A stretch of DNA of 64,000 nucleotides from CG2-30-36-16 sp964372115. GTDB lineage: Bacteria; Bacteroidota; Ignavibacteria; Ignavibacteriales; Ignavibacteriaceae. Location: NCBI GenBank assembly GCA_964372115.1, contig CAYJPN010000030.1, positions 1-64,000 on the forward strand, written 5' to 3'. Within the stretch, counting starts at the first letter, position 1. Each line of letters opens with the position of its first letter. Below are positions 46,368-56,000 of this stretch, piece after piece. Made by a program: the position numbers and the translations under genes. The notes under the pieces were generated by a model. The model was given only the letters and a program-made list of their open reading frames with translations. It was not told where the DNA came from and ran no database searches.

Positions 46368-46397
46368 TCTCTCCTGCCTGTAAGCAGGCAGGAGAGA
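46368..46397 (-). terminator. hairpin after OmpA-like gene
   Basis: Perfect 13-bp stem (arms 46368-46380 and 46385-46397; TCTCTCCTGCCTG and its complement) with a 4-base loop, 15 bases past the OmpA-like stop on the minus strand. T-rich sequence follows. Confidence 0.75.
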
Positions 46398-46411
46398 ACA
46401 AAACAGATGTT

Positions 46412-47848
46412 TTATTTTTTAATTTGTTTTATTTCAACTCTTCTATTTAATTTTCGCTGTTCTTCTGTTTTATTAGAAGCAACAGGATTTGCTTCACCGT
46501 AGAAACTTGAAGAAATTCTTTCCTTTGCTATACCATTTTTTACAAAGTAAGCCTCAACCGTTTTTGCACGATTTTCAGATAACTTCAAATTGTATTCGAT
46601 TGAGCCAAGATCATCGGCATATCCGCGGAGTTCAAAATTTACTTTCGGATTTGCTTTTAGTTTTTCAACGCCGGTATCAAGAATTGTAAGAGCTTCTTTT
46701 GTTAACTTATAGCTGTCAAAATCAAAAAGTACGCTTCCAAGTTCAACAACAACTTCTTTAACAACCTTTACTTCTTCTTTTACAACAGGAACATCATCTT
46801 TAGGATTTAAAGGATCGGTGCCCCTTGTAACTTCTTTTCCGTCGTTAACAGTCCCGCCGTCGGTATCTACTTTGAGGGGGTTCGTTTTGTAATTATTTAC
46901 TTCGTCACCGTCATTTAATCCGTCACCATCCGTATCCACATTAAGAGGATCGGTTTTGTAATTGTTTACTTCGTCACCGTCATTAAGTCCATCGCCATCG
47001 GTGTCGACTTTTAACGGATTTGTTTTATAGGTATTTACTTCTTCGCCATCCTTTAATCCGTCATTATCCGAATCAGGATTAAGTGGGCTTGTAGTATATT
47101 TATTTACTTCCATACCGTCATTTAAACCATCGCCGTCTGTATCGGGATTATTCGGATCGGTACCGAGCTCTGTTTCATAGCTGTCCAATAATCCATCGCC
47201 GTCCGTATCTACATTTCCGGGTTGAATGAATGTTAAACCAACACCAAGATTAAAATAACCATCATTAGGTGTATTCGGTTCGTTGTAGTAATTTAAATTT
47301 TCTGTGAGTGAATATGCGAAGCCGGCATTTAATTCAAAAAGAATTTTTTCTGTTAGTTTAAATTGAGCGCCAAAGCCTACCGGAAAAATACCTGTCCATC
47401 CACGTTCTTCAACAGCAACCTGGGGCCACTGAGCAGATTGCGAAAATGGTTTATCGGTAACAGAATAGTGCATTGCGCCGGCGCCCAAATAAATAAACGG
47501 GTTCCATTTAGTACTATTCGGCGCCAAACTAACGAGTAACCTTAAATCGATAGGGGCAATTGTGGTTTTATATTCATCCGAGCTAAAATCTTTTCCATTA
47601 TACGTTCCGTAACCGAATCCAAGCTCAGCCTGAAAACCCTTGGCAATATCGGCTCTTAAAAATCCTCTTCCTAAAAATGAGGGGGAGTAAGAATCCATTT
47701 TATTCACATAAAAGAATTCTTCGCTGGCAACGAGACCGTTAATTTGTAAACCGGCTTTTAAACCTTTTGAACCAAACTGGGCAAAAGCAGTATTGCCGAG
47801 AAGCAAGAGGCTTAAAAATATTAAAAAAGTAATTTGTTTTTTGTTCAT
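46412..47848 (-). CDS. outer-membrane OmpA-family protein with calcium-binding TSP3 repeats
   Basis: A 478-residue protein: signal peptide (1-23), an eight-stranded-like barrel domain (about 25-215), then six or so thrombospondin type 3 repeats built on DTDGDGLNDGDEVN (about 216-345), which bind calcium, and a C-terminal OmpA peptidoglycan-binding domain with LSENRAKTVEAYFVKNGI and the arginine in KLNRRVEI. It links the outer membrane to peptidoglycan. The repeats share 69-bp units at the DNA level. Confidence 0.93.
   Translation of the reverse strand: MNKKQITFLIFLSLLLLGNTAFAQFGSKGLKAGLQINGLVASEEFFYVNKMDSYSPSFLGRGFLRADIAKGFQAELGFGYGTYNGKDFSSDEYKTTIAPIDLRLLVSLAPNSTKWNPFIYLGAGAMHYSVTDKPFSQSAQWPQVAVEERGWTGIFPVGFGAQFKLTEKILFELNAGFAYSLTENLNYYNEPNTPNDGYFNLGVGLTFIQPGNVDTDGDGLLDSYETELGTDPNNPDTDGDGLNDGMEVNKYTTSPLNPDSDNDGLKDGEEVNTYKTNPLKVDTDGDGLNDGDEVNNYKTDPLNVDTDGDGLNDGDEVNNYKTNPLKVDTDGGTVNDGKEVTRGTDPLNPKDDVPVVKEEVKVVKEVVVELGSVLFDFDSYKLTKEALTILDTGVEKLKANPKVNFELRGYADDLGSIEYNLKLSENRAKTVEAYFVKNGIAKERISSSFYGEANPVASNKTEEQRKLNRRVEIKQIKK
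46855..47180 (-). repeat. 69-bp tandem repeats inside OmpA-like gene
   Basis: Encodes units of 23 residues of the form V-DTDGDGLNDGDEVNNYKT-xPL. Two units (roughly 46900-47040) are nearly identical in DNA and protein, the rest more diverged, as expected for copy-number change by recombination or slippage. Confidence 0.75.
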
Positions 47849-48066
47849 AGAACCATTCCTTTGTATTTATTATAGTAAATATCTTTTTCATATAATGAAA
47901 AAGTTCATCGAATATTCCTACAAAACGTTTTTTTTGGATGATTTTTTAATCAAAATCAAAATCAGTAACCAAAAATAAAAGATATTTCCAAAACATATAT
48001 TTAAAAAAGAACAAAGAGTGTTTGGAGACACAAAGATTTTTAATAATTGAAACCGCTCCTTTAAAA

Positions 48067-48915
48067 TTATAAAAGTGTATAAACAAAGCCCAACTGAAGA
48101 GTTTGCTTCATTTGAGTTTTCGGCGATTGATTTTTTTCATAAATAAGTAGATAAGTAATATTTACATTAAGAAACGAATTTACTTTAGCTGTTATTGTAT
48201 TATCCCATCTAACATCCCAAACATCAATCTGCTCAAAGCGTGTAAACAGACGAAGCAGACTATGTGCAAGCATGTTTTCCGCGAGAACAAATTCTGTTTT
48301 TGTAACGGACTCTAAACCGGTTTCAAGTTTAAATGCTTCTAACTCTGGAGTGTCCGGGTCGTCAGAATAGTTTCGGTGAATATTTGTAAACGTTTCTTGA
48401 AAAGCTAAACCAAGACGAGTGCTAACTCCGGTTACTTTGTCGTACATAAAGCCAATACTTTGAGTAACATAACCGGGATCAAAAAAAGCAGCTATTTGAG
48501 GTGTGGGAGTAACCTTATAATCATAACCCGGCCCAACTGCCGTTCTAACTAAATTACTTACATAAGGATCAACAACCCACCCGAAGTTCCATGAAAGAAC
48601 ATTTTCAAGATACAATTCATTATCAGTTGTTCTAAAATCGGCGCTGCCGAGTTTTGTCCTTCCGAAAGCTATTTTCAAATCATTCTTAAATCGCAAAGTA
48701 GGGGTTAAATAATTTAACGAACCGTTAACAATTCCTGTCCACGATATAGCATTGTCACCGCCTTGGGTCCAATTGCTCAAAGCAATCTGGCTAATATTTA
48801 ACCCAAGCACTGCCGCAGGATTCCACGTATAAAACAATGAATCATTTTCCTGCGCAAAAGCTGAAAATCCTGATAAAAACATTATGAGTATACATAAAGG
48901 AACTGTATTTTTCAT
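48067..48915 (-). CDS. DUF3078 domain outer-membrane-associated protein
   Basis: A 282-residue exported protein: signal peptide (about 1-21, ending FAQ) and a single DUF3078 domain marked by NWTQGGDNAISWTGIVNGSL and the DLKIAFGRTKLG stretch. Predicted beta-strands with alternate hydrophobic pattern suggest an outer-membrane barrel. The family is found mainly in Bacteroidota and is uncharacterised. Divergent from the hydrolase gene with only 37 bases between starts. Confidence 0.88.
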   Translation of the reverse strand: MKNTVPLCILIMFLSGFSAFAQENDSLFYTWNPAAVLGLNISQIALSNWTQGGDNAISWTGIVNGSLNYLTPTLRFKNDLKIAFGRTKLGSADFRTTDNELYLENVLSWNFGWVVDPYVSNLVRTAVGPGYDYKVTPTPQIAAFFDPGYVTQSIGFMYDKVTGVSTRLGLAFQETFTNIHRNYSDDPDTPELEAFKLETGLESVTKTEFVLAENMLAHSLLRLFTRFEQIDVWDVRWDNTITAKVNSFLNVNITYLLIYEKNQSPKTQMKQTLQLGFVYTLL

Positions 48916-48952
48916 ACATGAGTCCTAATTTTATTTTTAATTTGAGGTTTTT

Positions 48953-49750
48953 ATGGAACTGAACGCAAATAATATAATGATATTTACACAGGGCAGCAAT
49001 AAAAATACACCAATTATTTTTGTTCACGGTTTTCCGTACGATCATTCGATGTGGGATAAAACAGTTGAAGCATTAAAGGACAAATACTATTGCGTTACTT
49101 ATGATATTCGGGGGCTTGGACAATCACCAACCGGCAGCGGGCAATATACAATTGAGTCGTTTGTTGACGACCTAGAAAATATTGTTGACGAACTTCACTT
49201 GACAAAACCAGTGTTATGCGGACTTTCGATGGGAGGATATATATCACTTCGCGCGGTTGAAAGAATGGAAGAAAAAATTTCATCAGTAATTTTTTGCGAT
49301 ACAAAACCCGAAGCTGATGATAACGCGACTAAACTAAAACGGGCCGCCGGGGTAAAACTATTACACGAAACAGGGGCGGAAGAATTTATTAGATCCTTTG
49401 TTAAAAACTGCTTCGGACCTAAATTTCTAAGCGAACAAAACGATGAGTATCAAAAGTTAGAAGACTATTTCGCAAAAAATAGTCCAATTGCGGTTAGCGG
49501 GTGCTTAATAGCAATGGCGGCAAGGACGGATACAACCGCCGCATTAGGCAATATGAAACTTCCTGCCCTTGTAATTTGCGGCGAAGATGATAAGTTATCT
49601 CCCCCCGCAGTGATGAAACAAATGGCTGAAAAAATAAACGGCGCAAAGTTTGTTTTAATCCCGGGGTCAGGACACATGACGCCGATTGAAAACCCGATTG
49701 AATTTAATAATGCGTTGAAAGATTTTCTAAAAAATCATAAACCGAATTGA
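48953..49750 (+). CDS. alpha/beta-fold hydrolase
   Basis: A 265-residue cytoplasmic alpha/beta hydrolase with oxyanion HGFP (about 25-28), nucleophile Ser in CGLSMGGYIS (about 91-97), acid in VICGEDDKLSPP and the His in GSGHMTPIE (about 241-249). Catalytic triad is complete. Substrate unknown; such enzymes range from esterases to C-C hydrolases. A GAGG ribosome-binding site precedes the ATG; the promoter must lie in the 37-bp gap with DUF3078 or inside that gene. Confidence 0.9.
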   Translation: MELNANNIMIFTQGSNKNTPIIFVHGFPYDHSMWDKTVEALKDKYYCVTYDIRGLGQSPTGSGQYTIESFVDDLENIVDELHLTKPVLCGLSMGGYISLRAVERMEEKISSVIFCDTKPEADDNATKLKRAAGVKLLHETGAEEFIRSFVKNCFGPKFLSEQNDEYQKLEDYFAKNSPIAVSGCLIAMAARTDTTAALGNMKLPALVICGEDDKLSPPAVMKQMAEKINGAKFVLIPGSGHMTPIENPIEFNNALKDFLKNHKPN

Positions 49751-50133
49751 TTTGGATCGAAATAAATTGCCGAATATAATCGTCAATCTATTTTGCGTTT
49801 GAATAGCATTAAATAACGGAGATAGTCGAGAATTATTATTTCGTCGAACTGTTTTTTTATAGTTACATCTTTACAAGAATGAGCAGCCGAAATTTTCTTT
49901 GGAAGGCTATCGGATTTTTTCAAATTAAAAAAGAAGATGTTGCATACTTGGTAAATGATTTCATAATAACCTAACCTGGACAAGCCAGAACCAAATTATT
50001 TGAAATGAGAGATTGAATGGATAAATGAAAATCATTCATCCATTTGCTAACGGATCATTCATTCGTGCTTTTTAGTCTTTTCGTTTGCAAATATTCTGTC
50101 ATATATTACAAGAATTTAAGTGCCAAGGGACTA
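49751..50133. other. intergenic region between convergent genes
   Basis: 383 bp without a convincing gene. An imperfect hairpin at 50016-50044 (AATGGATAAATGA against TCATTCATCCATT, one mismatch, AAA loop) is the only structure I see. There is no T tail, so it need not be a terminator. Confidence 0.5.
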
Positions 50134-50598
50134 TTAATAAAAATTAACGGTGTGATACTTCAATTTTCCATTTTCATAAACAAACTTTGCGCTGAAAAAT
50201 TTATCAGATTCCAACCAGGGTAAAAATATTTTGTCGCCATCCCATAAATTTAATTCGTAAAGTTTTTTATTCGGAATCCACTCTAAGTTTCCTTCGGCAG
50301 AATCAATAACCTTGCCTTTAAAACTATCGGCGGTAAAAATAAAAACAAGCCAGTCCTTTTTTCCATCAAACATCGGAAAGGTTATAAAACCTTTCATTTT
50401 TGGTTTTTTAATTTCTAAACCGGACTCCTCTTTAATCTCCCGAATGACGCATTCCTCCGGGCTTTCGCCCTGCTCGAATTTTCCACCGAGCCCATTCCAT
50501 TTTCCTTCATGAACATCGTTTTGTTTTTTTACCCGGTGCAGCATTAAAGTGTGTCCGGTTTTTTTGTTAGTTACATAACAAAGAGTTGCTGGCTGCAT
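50134..50598 (-). CDS. NUDIX hydrolase, MutT-like
   Basis: A NUDIX hydrolase of about 154 residues that cleaves nucleoside diphosphate-X compounds; similarity in layout to 8-oxo-dGTP diphosphatases (MTH1/MutT type). The Nudix box GGKFEQGESPEECVIREIKEESGL has all metal ligands. Start set at 50598 (MQPATLCYVTNKKTG), the usual beginning of the fold; an in-frame ATG at 50694 would add 32 unlikely residues, though the ribosome-binding site is weak at both. Confidence 0.85.
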   Translation of the reverse strand: MQPATLCYVTNKKTGHTLMLHRVKKQNDVHEGKWNGLGGKFEQGESPEECVIREIKEESGLEIKKPKMKGFITFPMFDGKKDWLVFIFTADSFKGKVIDSAEGNLEWIPNKKLYELNLWDGDKIFLPWLESDKFFSAKFVYENGKLKYHTVNFY

Positions 50599-50815
50599 AA
50601 AAACTTTCTGGTTATTAAAACTGCTATTGACAAAATAGTATATGTAATTTAGCTTTCGGTGCAAATATTTTTTTATAATTTCTTCGGGCTGCAATTAAAT
50701 TTTACCCGCAGAATTGCAAATATATAATTTTAATTTGGCTCTTTTAATATTTTTGTTAATATTTTGAGCAATAAGATTTAAGAATGATTAAAACATTAAA
50801 CTAAGGAGAAATTTA

Positions 50816-51097
50816 ATGACCGGTTTTATAAATGCCGAAGAATTAGAAACGATAAATTACAACTCTAACGAGGAGTTAGAAAATAAAAAATATACATCAG
50901 GAGCATTTTACATGAGTAAGGCAGAGGAAGATGATGACTTATATGAAGATGATGACGATTTTGAAGACGAGGAATTAGAAGAAGAAGACGATTTTGAAGA
51001 GGAAGAAGAAGCCGCAGAAACCGAGGAGGAGTTTTATGAAGAGGACTTCGATTTTGACGACGACGAAGATGACGACGACGAAGTCCTCTATAACTAA
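50816..51097 (+). CDS. highly acidic small protein
   Basis: A 93-residue protein, almost wholly Asp/Glu from residue 36 onward with Phe/Tyr spaced in it. Ribosome-binding site AAGGAG before ATG 50816; an internal ATG at 50909 (MSKAEEDDD) is also preceded by AGGAG at a good distance, so a 62-residue form is possible. No domain. Acidic tails like this occur in DNA mimics, chaperone-like and ribosome-associated proteins, but nothing identifies the role. It ends one base before the convergent hldD stop. Confidence 0.75.
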   Translation: MTGFINAEELETINYNSNEELENKKYTSGAFYMSKAEEDDDLYEDDDDFEDEELEEEDDFEEEEEAAETEEEFYEEDFDFDDDEDDDDEVLYN

Positions 51098-52072
51098 TTA
51101 GCTCTCCAAATATTTTTCTTTTAACAGATAATTTTCTACATAGTCGGTTACTCCATCTTCAAGCGATAAAAGCGGATTTGGATAACCGGCTTTTTTTATT
51201 TTTTCTAAATTAGCTTCCGTAAAGTACTGGTACTTTGCCGCAAGGTAAGTTGGCAAATCGATATACTCAATGTTAACCGGTTTATTCATCGCATTAAAAA
51301 TTGCTGTAACAAGATCATTCCATGTTCTTGCTTTTCCGGCGCCGACGTTATACAGCCCATTTTTATCCGGGTTATCAAGGAAGAATAGGGTCATATCCAC
51401 AGCATCTTTTATGTAAACAAAATCTCTTTTTTGTTCGCCATCTTTATAACTGCTGTTGAGCGATTTGAATAATTTTACTTTCCCTGTTTCTACTATCTGA
51501 CCATAGGCTTTATGTACAACGCTTCTCATGTCTCCTTTGTGGTACTCGTTTGGTCCGTAAACATTAAAATATTTTATGCCAACAATTTTATCCAACAGTC
51601 CTTTCTGCTTTGCCCAAAGGTCGAATAAAGATTTTGAATATCCGTACATGTTTAGCGGGCGGAGTTCCGAAATTTTTTCTTCATCGTCCGTAAAACCGAT
51701 TTCGCCGCCACCGTAAGTTGCGGCAGAAGATGCGTAAATAAACCGAACGTCATTTTCATAAGAATACTTTACAAGCGATTTTGTGTATTCATAATTATTT
51801 TTTAGCAGATGATCGGCATCCTTTTCTGTGGTTGACGAATTTGCCCCCATGTGAATAATAGCAGTGGTATTAAAATTAATATTGCTGTTTTCTATCATCT
51901 GCAAAAAATCATGTTTGTTTATAAAATCGGTAAACCTTAATCCGACAAGATTTTTCCATTTGTCATCGTTACCGAGTTCATCAACAATTATAATGTTTTC
52001 TTTGCCGAGTGTGTTTAAACGCCAAACAATTGCGCTGCCAATGAATCCCGCGCCGCCTGTAACTACTATCAT
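51098..52072 (-). CDS. hldD: ADP-L-glycero-D-manno-heptose 6-epimerase
   Basis: Extended short-chain dehydrogenase that makes the heptose precursor of lipopolysaccharide inner core. Rossmann motif VTGGAGFIGSAI (about 4-15), catalytic Ser-Tyr-Lys with YGYSKS (about 141-146), and NVYGPNEYHKGDMRSVVHKAYGQ, diagnostic for HldD. Length 324. Implies an LPS-type outer membrane. It converges on the acidic protein gene. Confidence 0.92.
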   Translation of the reverse strand: MIVVTGGAGFIGSAIVWRLNTLGKENIIIVDELGNDDKWKNLVGLRFTDFINKHDFLQMIENSNINFNTTAIIHMGANSSTTEKDADHLLKNNYEYTKSLVKYSYENDVRFIYASSAATYGGGEIGFTDDEEKISELRPLNMYGYSKSLFDLWAKQKGLLDKIVGIKYFNVYGPNEYHKGDMRSVVHKAYGQIVETGKVKLFKSLNSSYKDGEQKRDFVYIKDAVDMTLFFLDNPDKNGLYNVGAGKARTWNDLVTAIFNAMNKPVNIEYIDLPTYLAAKYQYFTEANLEKIKKAGYPNPLLSLEDGVTDYVENYLLKEKYLES

Positions 52073-52125
52073 TATCTTCCTTGTCTAACTAAATATTCTA
52101 TGTTTATAATAGGTGCTAATTTACT

Positions 52126-52133
52126 TATATTTG
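52126..52133 (+). promoter_or_regulatory. candidate -7 box of metH promoter
   Basis: TATATTTG fits TAnnTTTG. A good -33 motif is not evident at the expected distance. The metH ATG is 56 bases downstream and no cobalamin riboswitch fits in the space. Confidence 0.3.
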
Positions 52134-52188
52134 AACCTCTTTTCAAAAAACCAAGACAGTTTAAGATATTTAAGGATAAAAAGTTTTT

Positions 52189-55100
52189 ATGTTATATACA
52201 GTTATTCAGCTAAGAGAAATATTAAAAAACCGGATTCTTGTGCTTGACGGCGCAATGGGCACTATGATTCAGCGGCACAAACTTTCCGAAGAAGATTTTA
52301 GAGGTGAAAGATTTAAAGATCATCCGTTTGACCTAAAAGGCAATAATGATATACTTTCAATTACACGCCCCGAAATTATAAAAAATATTCATCGGGAGTA
52401 CCTTGAAGCCGGCTCCGATTTAATCGAGACGAACACATTCAGCGCAAATTTTTTCTCTCAATCCGATTATCATCTTGAAAAATATGTTTACGAGATCAAT
52501 TTTGAATCTGCCAAAATTGCACGCCAGGCTGCGGATGAGTATACATTAAAAAATCCGGACAAACCAAGATTTGTAGCCGGTGCGCTCGGGCCCACAAACA
52601 AAACAGCGTCTTTATCTCCCGATGTAAACGATCCCGGTTACCGGGGAGTTTCTTTTGACGGGCTTGCTTCTGCTTATTACGAAGCCGCTAAAGGATTGGT
52701 TGACGGCGGCGCAGATATACTTCTTATCGAGACTATTTTTGATACGCTAAATTCCAAAGCGGCAATTTATGCAGTTCATCAATTGCTTGAAGAACGAAAC
52801 TCGCAAATGCCCGTTATGATTTCCGGAACAATCGTTGACCAGAGCGGAAGAACACTATCCGGACAAACAACCGAAGCATTTTGGATTTCCGTTTCGCACA
52901 CAAAAAATTTATTGAGTGTTGGTCTGAATTGCGCGCTCGGGGCAAAACAAATGCGCCCGTTTTTAGAAGATCTTTCAAACATCGCCGATTGTTTTATAAG
53001 CGTATACCCAAATGCAGGCCTTCCAAATGAAATGGGAGAGTATGATGAAACAGCCGATCAGATGGCTGCAGTTTTAAAAGATTTTGCCGAAAGTGGTTTT
53101 ATAAACATAGTCGGCGGCTGCTGCGGAACAACACCTGTTCACATAAAAGCGATAAGCGGGATAGTTAAAAATTTTGAACCGCGAAAAATAATTGATCGCG
53201 AACCATATCTTCGTTTAAGCGGATTAGAGCCGCTGATAGTGCGACCGGAATCGAACTTTATAAACATAGGTGAAAGAACAAACGTTACCGGCTCTAAGAA
53301 ATTTGCAAAACTTATTTTGAATAATAATTATGAAGAAGCGCTTGCCGTTGCCCGGCACCAGGTTGAAGGAGGCGCGCAGGTTCTTGATGTTAATATGGAT
53401 GAAGGGCTTCTCGATTCGGAAGAAGCAATGGTTAAATTTTTGAATCTATTGCAAGCCGAACCGGATATCGCCAAACTTCCAATTATGATTGACTCTTCAA
53501 AGTGGAGCGTAATCGAGGCTGGATTAAAATGTCTTCAGGGAAAAAGTATTGTTAACTCAATAAGTCTTAAAGAAGGTGAAGATGTTTTTATAAATCACGC
53601 GAAAAAAGTTTTAAATTATGGCGCGGCTGTCATCATTATGGCATTTGATGAACACGGGCAGGCGGACACCCTGGAAAGAAGAAAAGAAATTTGCACACGA
53701 GCGTATAAGACATTAACCGAAAAACTCGGGTTCCCTGCGCAGGATATTATTTTCGATCCAAACATTCTTACAGTTGCCACCGGAATAGAAGAACATAATA
53801 ATTATGCCGTGGATTACCTTGAGACAGTAAGATGGATAAAACAAAACCTTCCGTTATCAAAAGTAAGCGGAGGGGTTAGCAACCTTTCATTTTCGTTCCG
53901 TGGAAATAATCTTGTGCGCGAAGCAATGCACTCGGCGTTCCTTTATCACGCAGTAAAAGCCGGGATGGATATGGGCATTGTAAACGCGGGACAACTTGAA
54001 GTGTACGAAGAAATACCGAAAGATCTTCTTGAACTTATTGAAGATGTAATTTTAAACCGCCGTAAAGATGCAACCGAGCGACTGATTGATTACGCTGAAA
54101 ACGTAAAACAAAAAGATAAAGAAGCAGTAAAAAAAGATGAATGGCGGGAGGCTTCGGTAAAAGAACGATTAAAACACGCGCTTGTAAAAGGTATTGTTGA
54201 TTATATAGATGAGGATACCGAAGAAGCAAGAAAACAGTATAAACATCCGCTCGAAGTAATAGAAGGACCATTGATGGAAGGGATGAACGTTGTCGGCGAT
54301 CTTTTCGGCGCGGGTAAAATGTTTCTTCCGCAGGTTGTTAAAAGCGCGCGCGTAATGAAAAAAGCGGTAGCGTATTTGTTCCCGTTTATCGAAGCAGAAA
54401 AGGAAGCCGCCGCAGATACCCGCGAAGCCGGAAAAATTTTACTTGCTACAGTAAAAGGGGATGTGCACGATATAGGCAAAAATATTGTGGGTGTTGTGCT
54501 CGGTTGTAATAATTATAAAGTTATCGATCTCGGGGTGATGGTTTCCGCCGATAAAATTTTGCAGACCGCCGTCGATGAAAATGTAGATGTAATCGGGTTA
54601 AGCGGTCTCATCACACCTTCGCTCGACGAGATGGTTCATGTTGCAAAAGAGATGGAACGCCGCGGCATAAAACTTCCGCTTTTAATCGGCGGCGCCACAA
54701 CTTCGCGTGTGCATACCGCGGTTAAAATTGCTCCTAATTATAGCGCGCCGGTTATTCATGTGTTGGATGCTTCGCGCAGCGTGCCGGTAGTAAGTAATTT
54801 ATTAAGCGATGATGTTTCTAACCGGACAAAGTTTATTGATGATATAAAAGCCGGATATGATTTTACCCGAGAGGAATATAAAAAAAGAAAAGAAGCAAAA
54901 AATTATTTAACTATTAACGCGGCAAGACAAAATAAATTTAAGACCGACTGGACAACTTATTATATCAAAACACCATTTAAACCTGGTGTAACAGTACTTC
55001 AAAATTTTGAACTTGAAATTTTGCGTCGTTATATAGACTGGACTCCGTTTTTCCAAACATGGGAATTAAAAGCAAAATACCCTGCAATTTTTGAAAGTGA

Positions 55101-55893
55101 AAAATACGGTACGGAAGCTCGCCGACTATTTGACGACGCAAACAAAATGCTCGATAAAATAATAAACGAAAATTTATTAACGGCAAATGGTGTTGTCGGA
55201 ATTTTCCCCGCCAATTCTGTTTCGTATGATGATATTGAAATATATACTGACGAAAACCGCAAAGGGGTTAAACATATTCTTCATACATTAAGATCGCAGG
55301 CGCCAAAATCGGGTGGAATCCCTAATCTTGCACTTGCCGACTATATTGCTCCGAAAGAATCCGGCGTTAACGATTATGTTGGCGCATTTGCCGTTACCAC
55401 CGGAATCGGCATTGAAAAATTAATTGAGCAGTACGAAAAAGAGCACGATGATTACAGCAGCATTATGGTTAAAGCTCTTGCCGACCGGTTGGCAGAAGCT
55501 TTTGCAGAACATCTTCACGAAAAAGTTAGGAAAGAATTATGGGGTTATGCTAAGGATGAAAATCTGAGCAACGATGAAATTATAAAAGAAAAATATAAGG
55601 GAATCAGACCGGCGCCGGGTTACCCCGCCCAACCGGACCACACCGAAAAGTTGACGATATTTGAACTGCTTGATGTTGAAAAAAATACCGGTATAACTTT
55701 AACCGAAAGTCTTGCAATGTACCCCGCTTCATCTGTTTGCGGGCTTTACTTTGCGCATTCAGAAGCTAGGTATTTTAATGTTGGCAAAGTTGGAAAAGAC
55801 CAGGTAATGGATTATCGCAAACGAAAAGGCAGCAGCCTTGAAGAAACCGAAAAATGGTTAACCCCGATTCTTAATTACGAACCTGGCGAATAA
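52189..55893 (+). CDS. metH: cobalamin-dependent methionine synthase
   Basis: Transfers methyl from methyltetrahydrofolate to homocysteine via cobalamin. All four modules are present in 1234 residues: homocysteine-binding barrel with zinc ligands (GLNCALG near residue 246 and GGCCGTTP near 310), pterin-binding barrel (about 350-615), cap and B12-binding domain with DVHDIGKNIVGVVLGCN (about 765) where His is the lower cobalt ligand, and the C-terminal reactivation domain with RPAPGYPAQPDH. The activation domain lets SAM rescue oxidised cobalamin. Monocistronic, closed by a strong hairpin. Confidence 0.97.
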   Translation: MLYTVIQLREILKNRILVLDGAMGTMIQRHKLSEEDFRGERFKDHPFDLKGNNDILSITRPEIIKNIHREYLEAGSDLIETNTFSANFFSQSDYHLEKYVYEINFESAKIARQAADEYTLKNPDKPRFVAGALGPTNKTASLSPDVNDPGYRGVSFDGLASAYYEAAKGLVDGGADILLIETIFDTLNSKAAIYAVHQLLEERNSQMPVMISGTIVDQSGRTLSGQTTEAFWISVSHTKNLLSVGLNCALGAKQMRPFLEDLSNIADCFISVYPNAGLPNEMGEYDETADQMAAVLKDFAESGFINIVGGCCGTTPVHIKAISGIVKNFEPRKIIDREPYLRLSGLEPLIVRPESNFINIGERTNVTGSKKFAKLILNNNYEEALAVARHQVEGGAQVLDVNMDEGLLDSEEAMVKFLNLLQAEPDIAKLPIMIDSSKWSVIEAGLKCLQGKSIVNSISLKEGEDVFINHAKKVLNYGAAVIIMAFDEHGQADTLERRKEICTRAYKTLTEKLGFPAQDIIFDPNILTVATGIEEHNNYAVDYLETVRWIKQNLPLSKVSGGVSNLSFSFRGNNLVREAMHSAFLYHAVKAGMDMGIVNAGQLEVYEEIPKDLLELIEDVILNRRKDATERLIDYAENVKQKDKEAVKKDEWREASVKERLKHALVKGIVDYIDEDTEEARKQYKHPLEVIEGPLMEGMNVVGDLFGAGKMFLPQVVKSARVMKKAVAYLFPFIEAEKEAAADTREAGKILLATVKGDVHDIGKNIVGVVLGCNNYKVIDLGVMVSADKILQTAVDENVDVIGLSGLITPSLDEMVHVAKEMERRGIKLPLLIGGATTSRVHTAVKIAPNYSAPVIHVLDASRSVPVVSNLLSDDVSNRTKFIDDIKAGYDFTREEYKKRKEAKNYLTINAARQNKFKTDWTTYYIKTPFKPGVTVLQNFELEILRRYIDWTPFFQTWELKAKYPAIFESEKYGTEARRLFDDANKMLDKIINENLLTANGVVGIFPANSVSYDDIEIYTDENRKGVKHILHTLRSQAPKSGGIPNLALADYIAPKESGVNDYVGAFAVTTGIGIEKLIEQYEKEHDDYSSIMVKALADRLAEAFAEHLHEKVRKELWGYAKDENLSNDEIIKEKYKGIRPAPGYPAQPDHTEKLTIFELLDVEKNTGITLTESLAMYPASSVCGLYFAHSEARYFNVGKVGKDQVMDYRKRKGSSLEETEKWLTPILNYEPGE

Positions 55894-55963
55894 AAATAAT
55901 TGTTATTATAAATCAGATTATAAAGCTGGCAATTGTTTTTTGAAGTAATGATACGATTTAAAA

Positions 55964-55988
55964 ATGGGACGGTAGTGAGCCGTCCCAT
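55964..55988. terminator. bidirectional terminator between metH and SPFH gene
   Basis: Perfect 9-bp stem ATGGGACGG / CCGTCCCAT with a 7-base loop and T-rich sequence on both sides (CTTTT on plus, TTTTTAA on minus). It serves two convergent genes. Confidence 0.9.
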
Positions 55989-56000
55989 CTTTTAAATATC

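Noticed and set aside
49783..49983. 66-codon minus-strand frame between hydrolase and NUDIX genes
   Set aside because: No ribosome-binding site, no recognisable sequence, AT-rich intergenic composition.
52073..52188. Cobalamin riboswitch upstream of metH
   Set aside because: The gap is 116 bp and has no B12-box-like conserved element, so it is too short for the aptamer.
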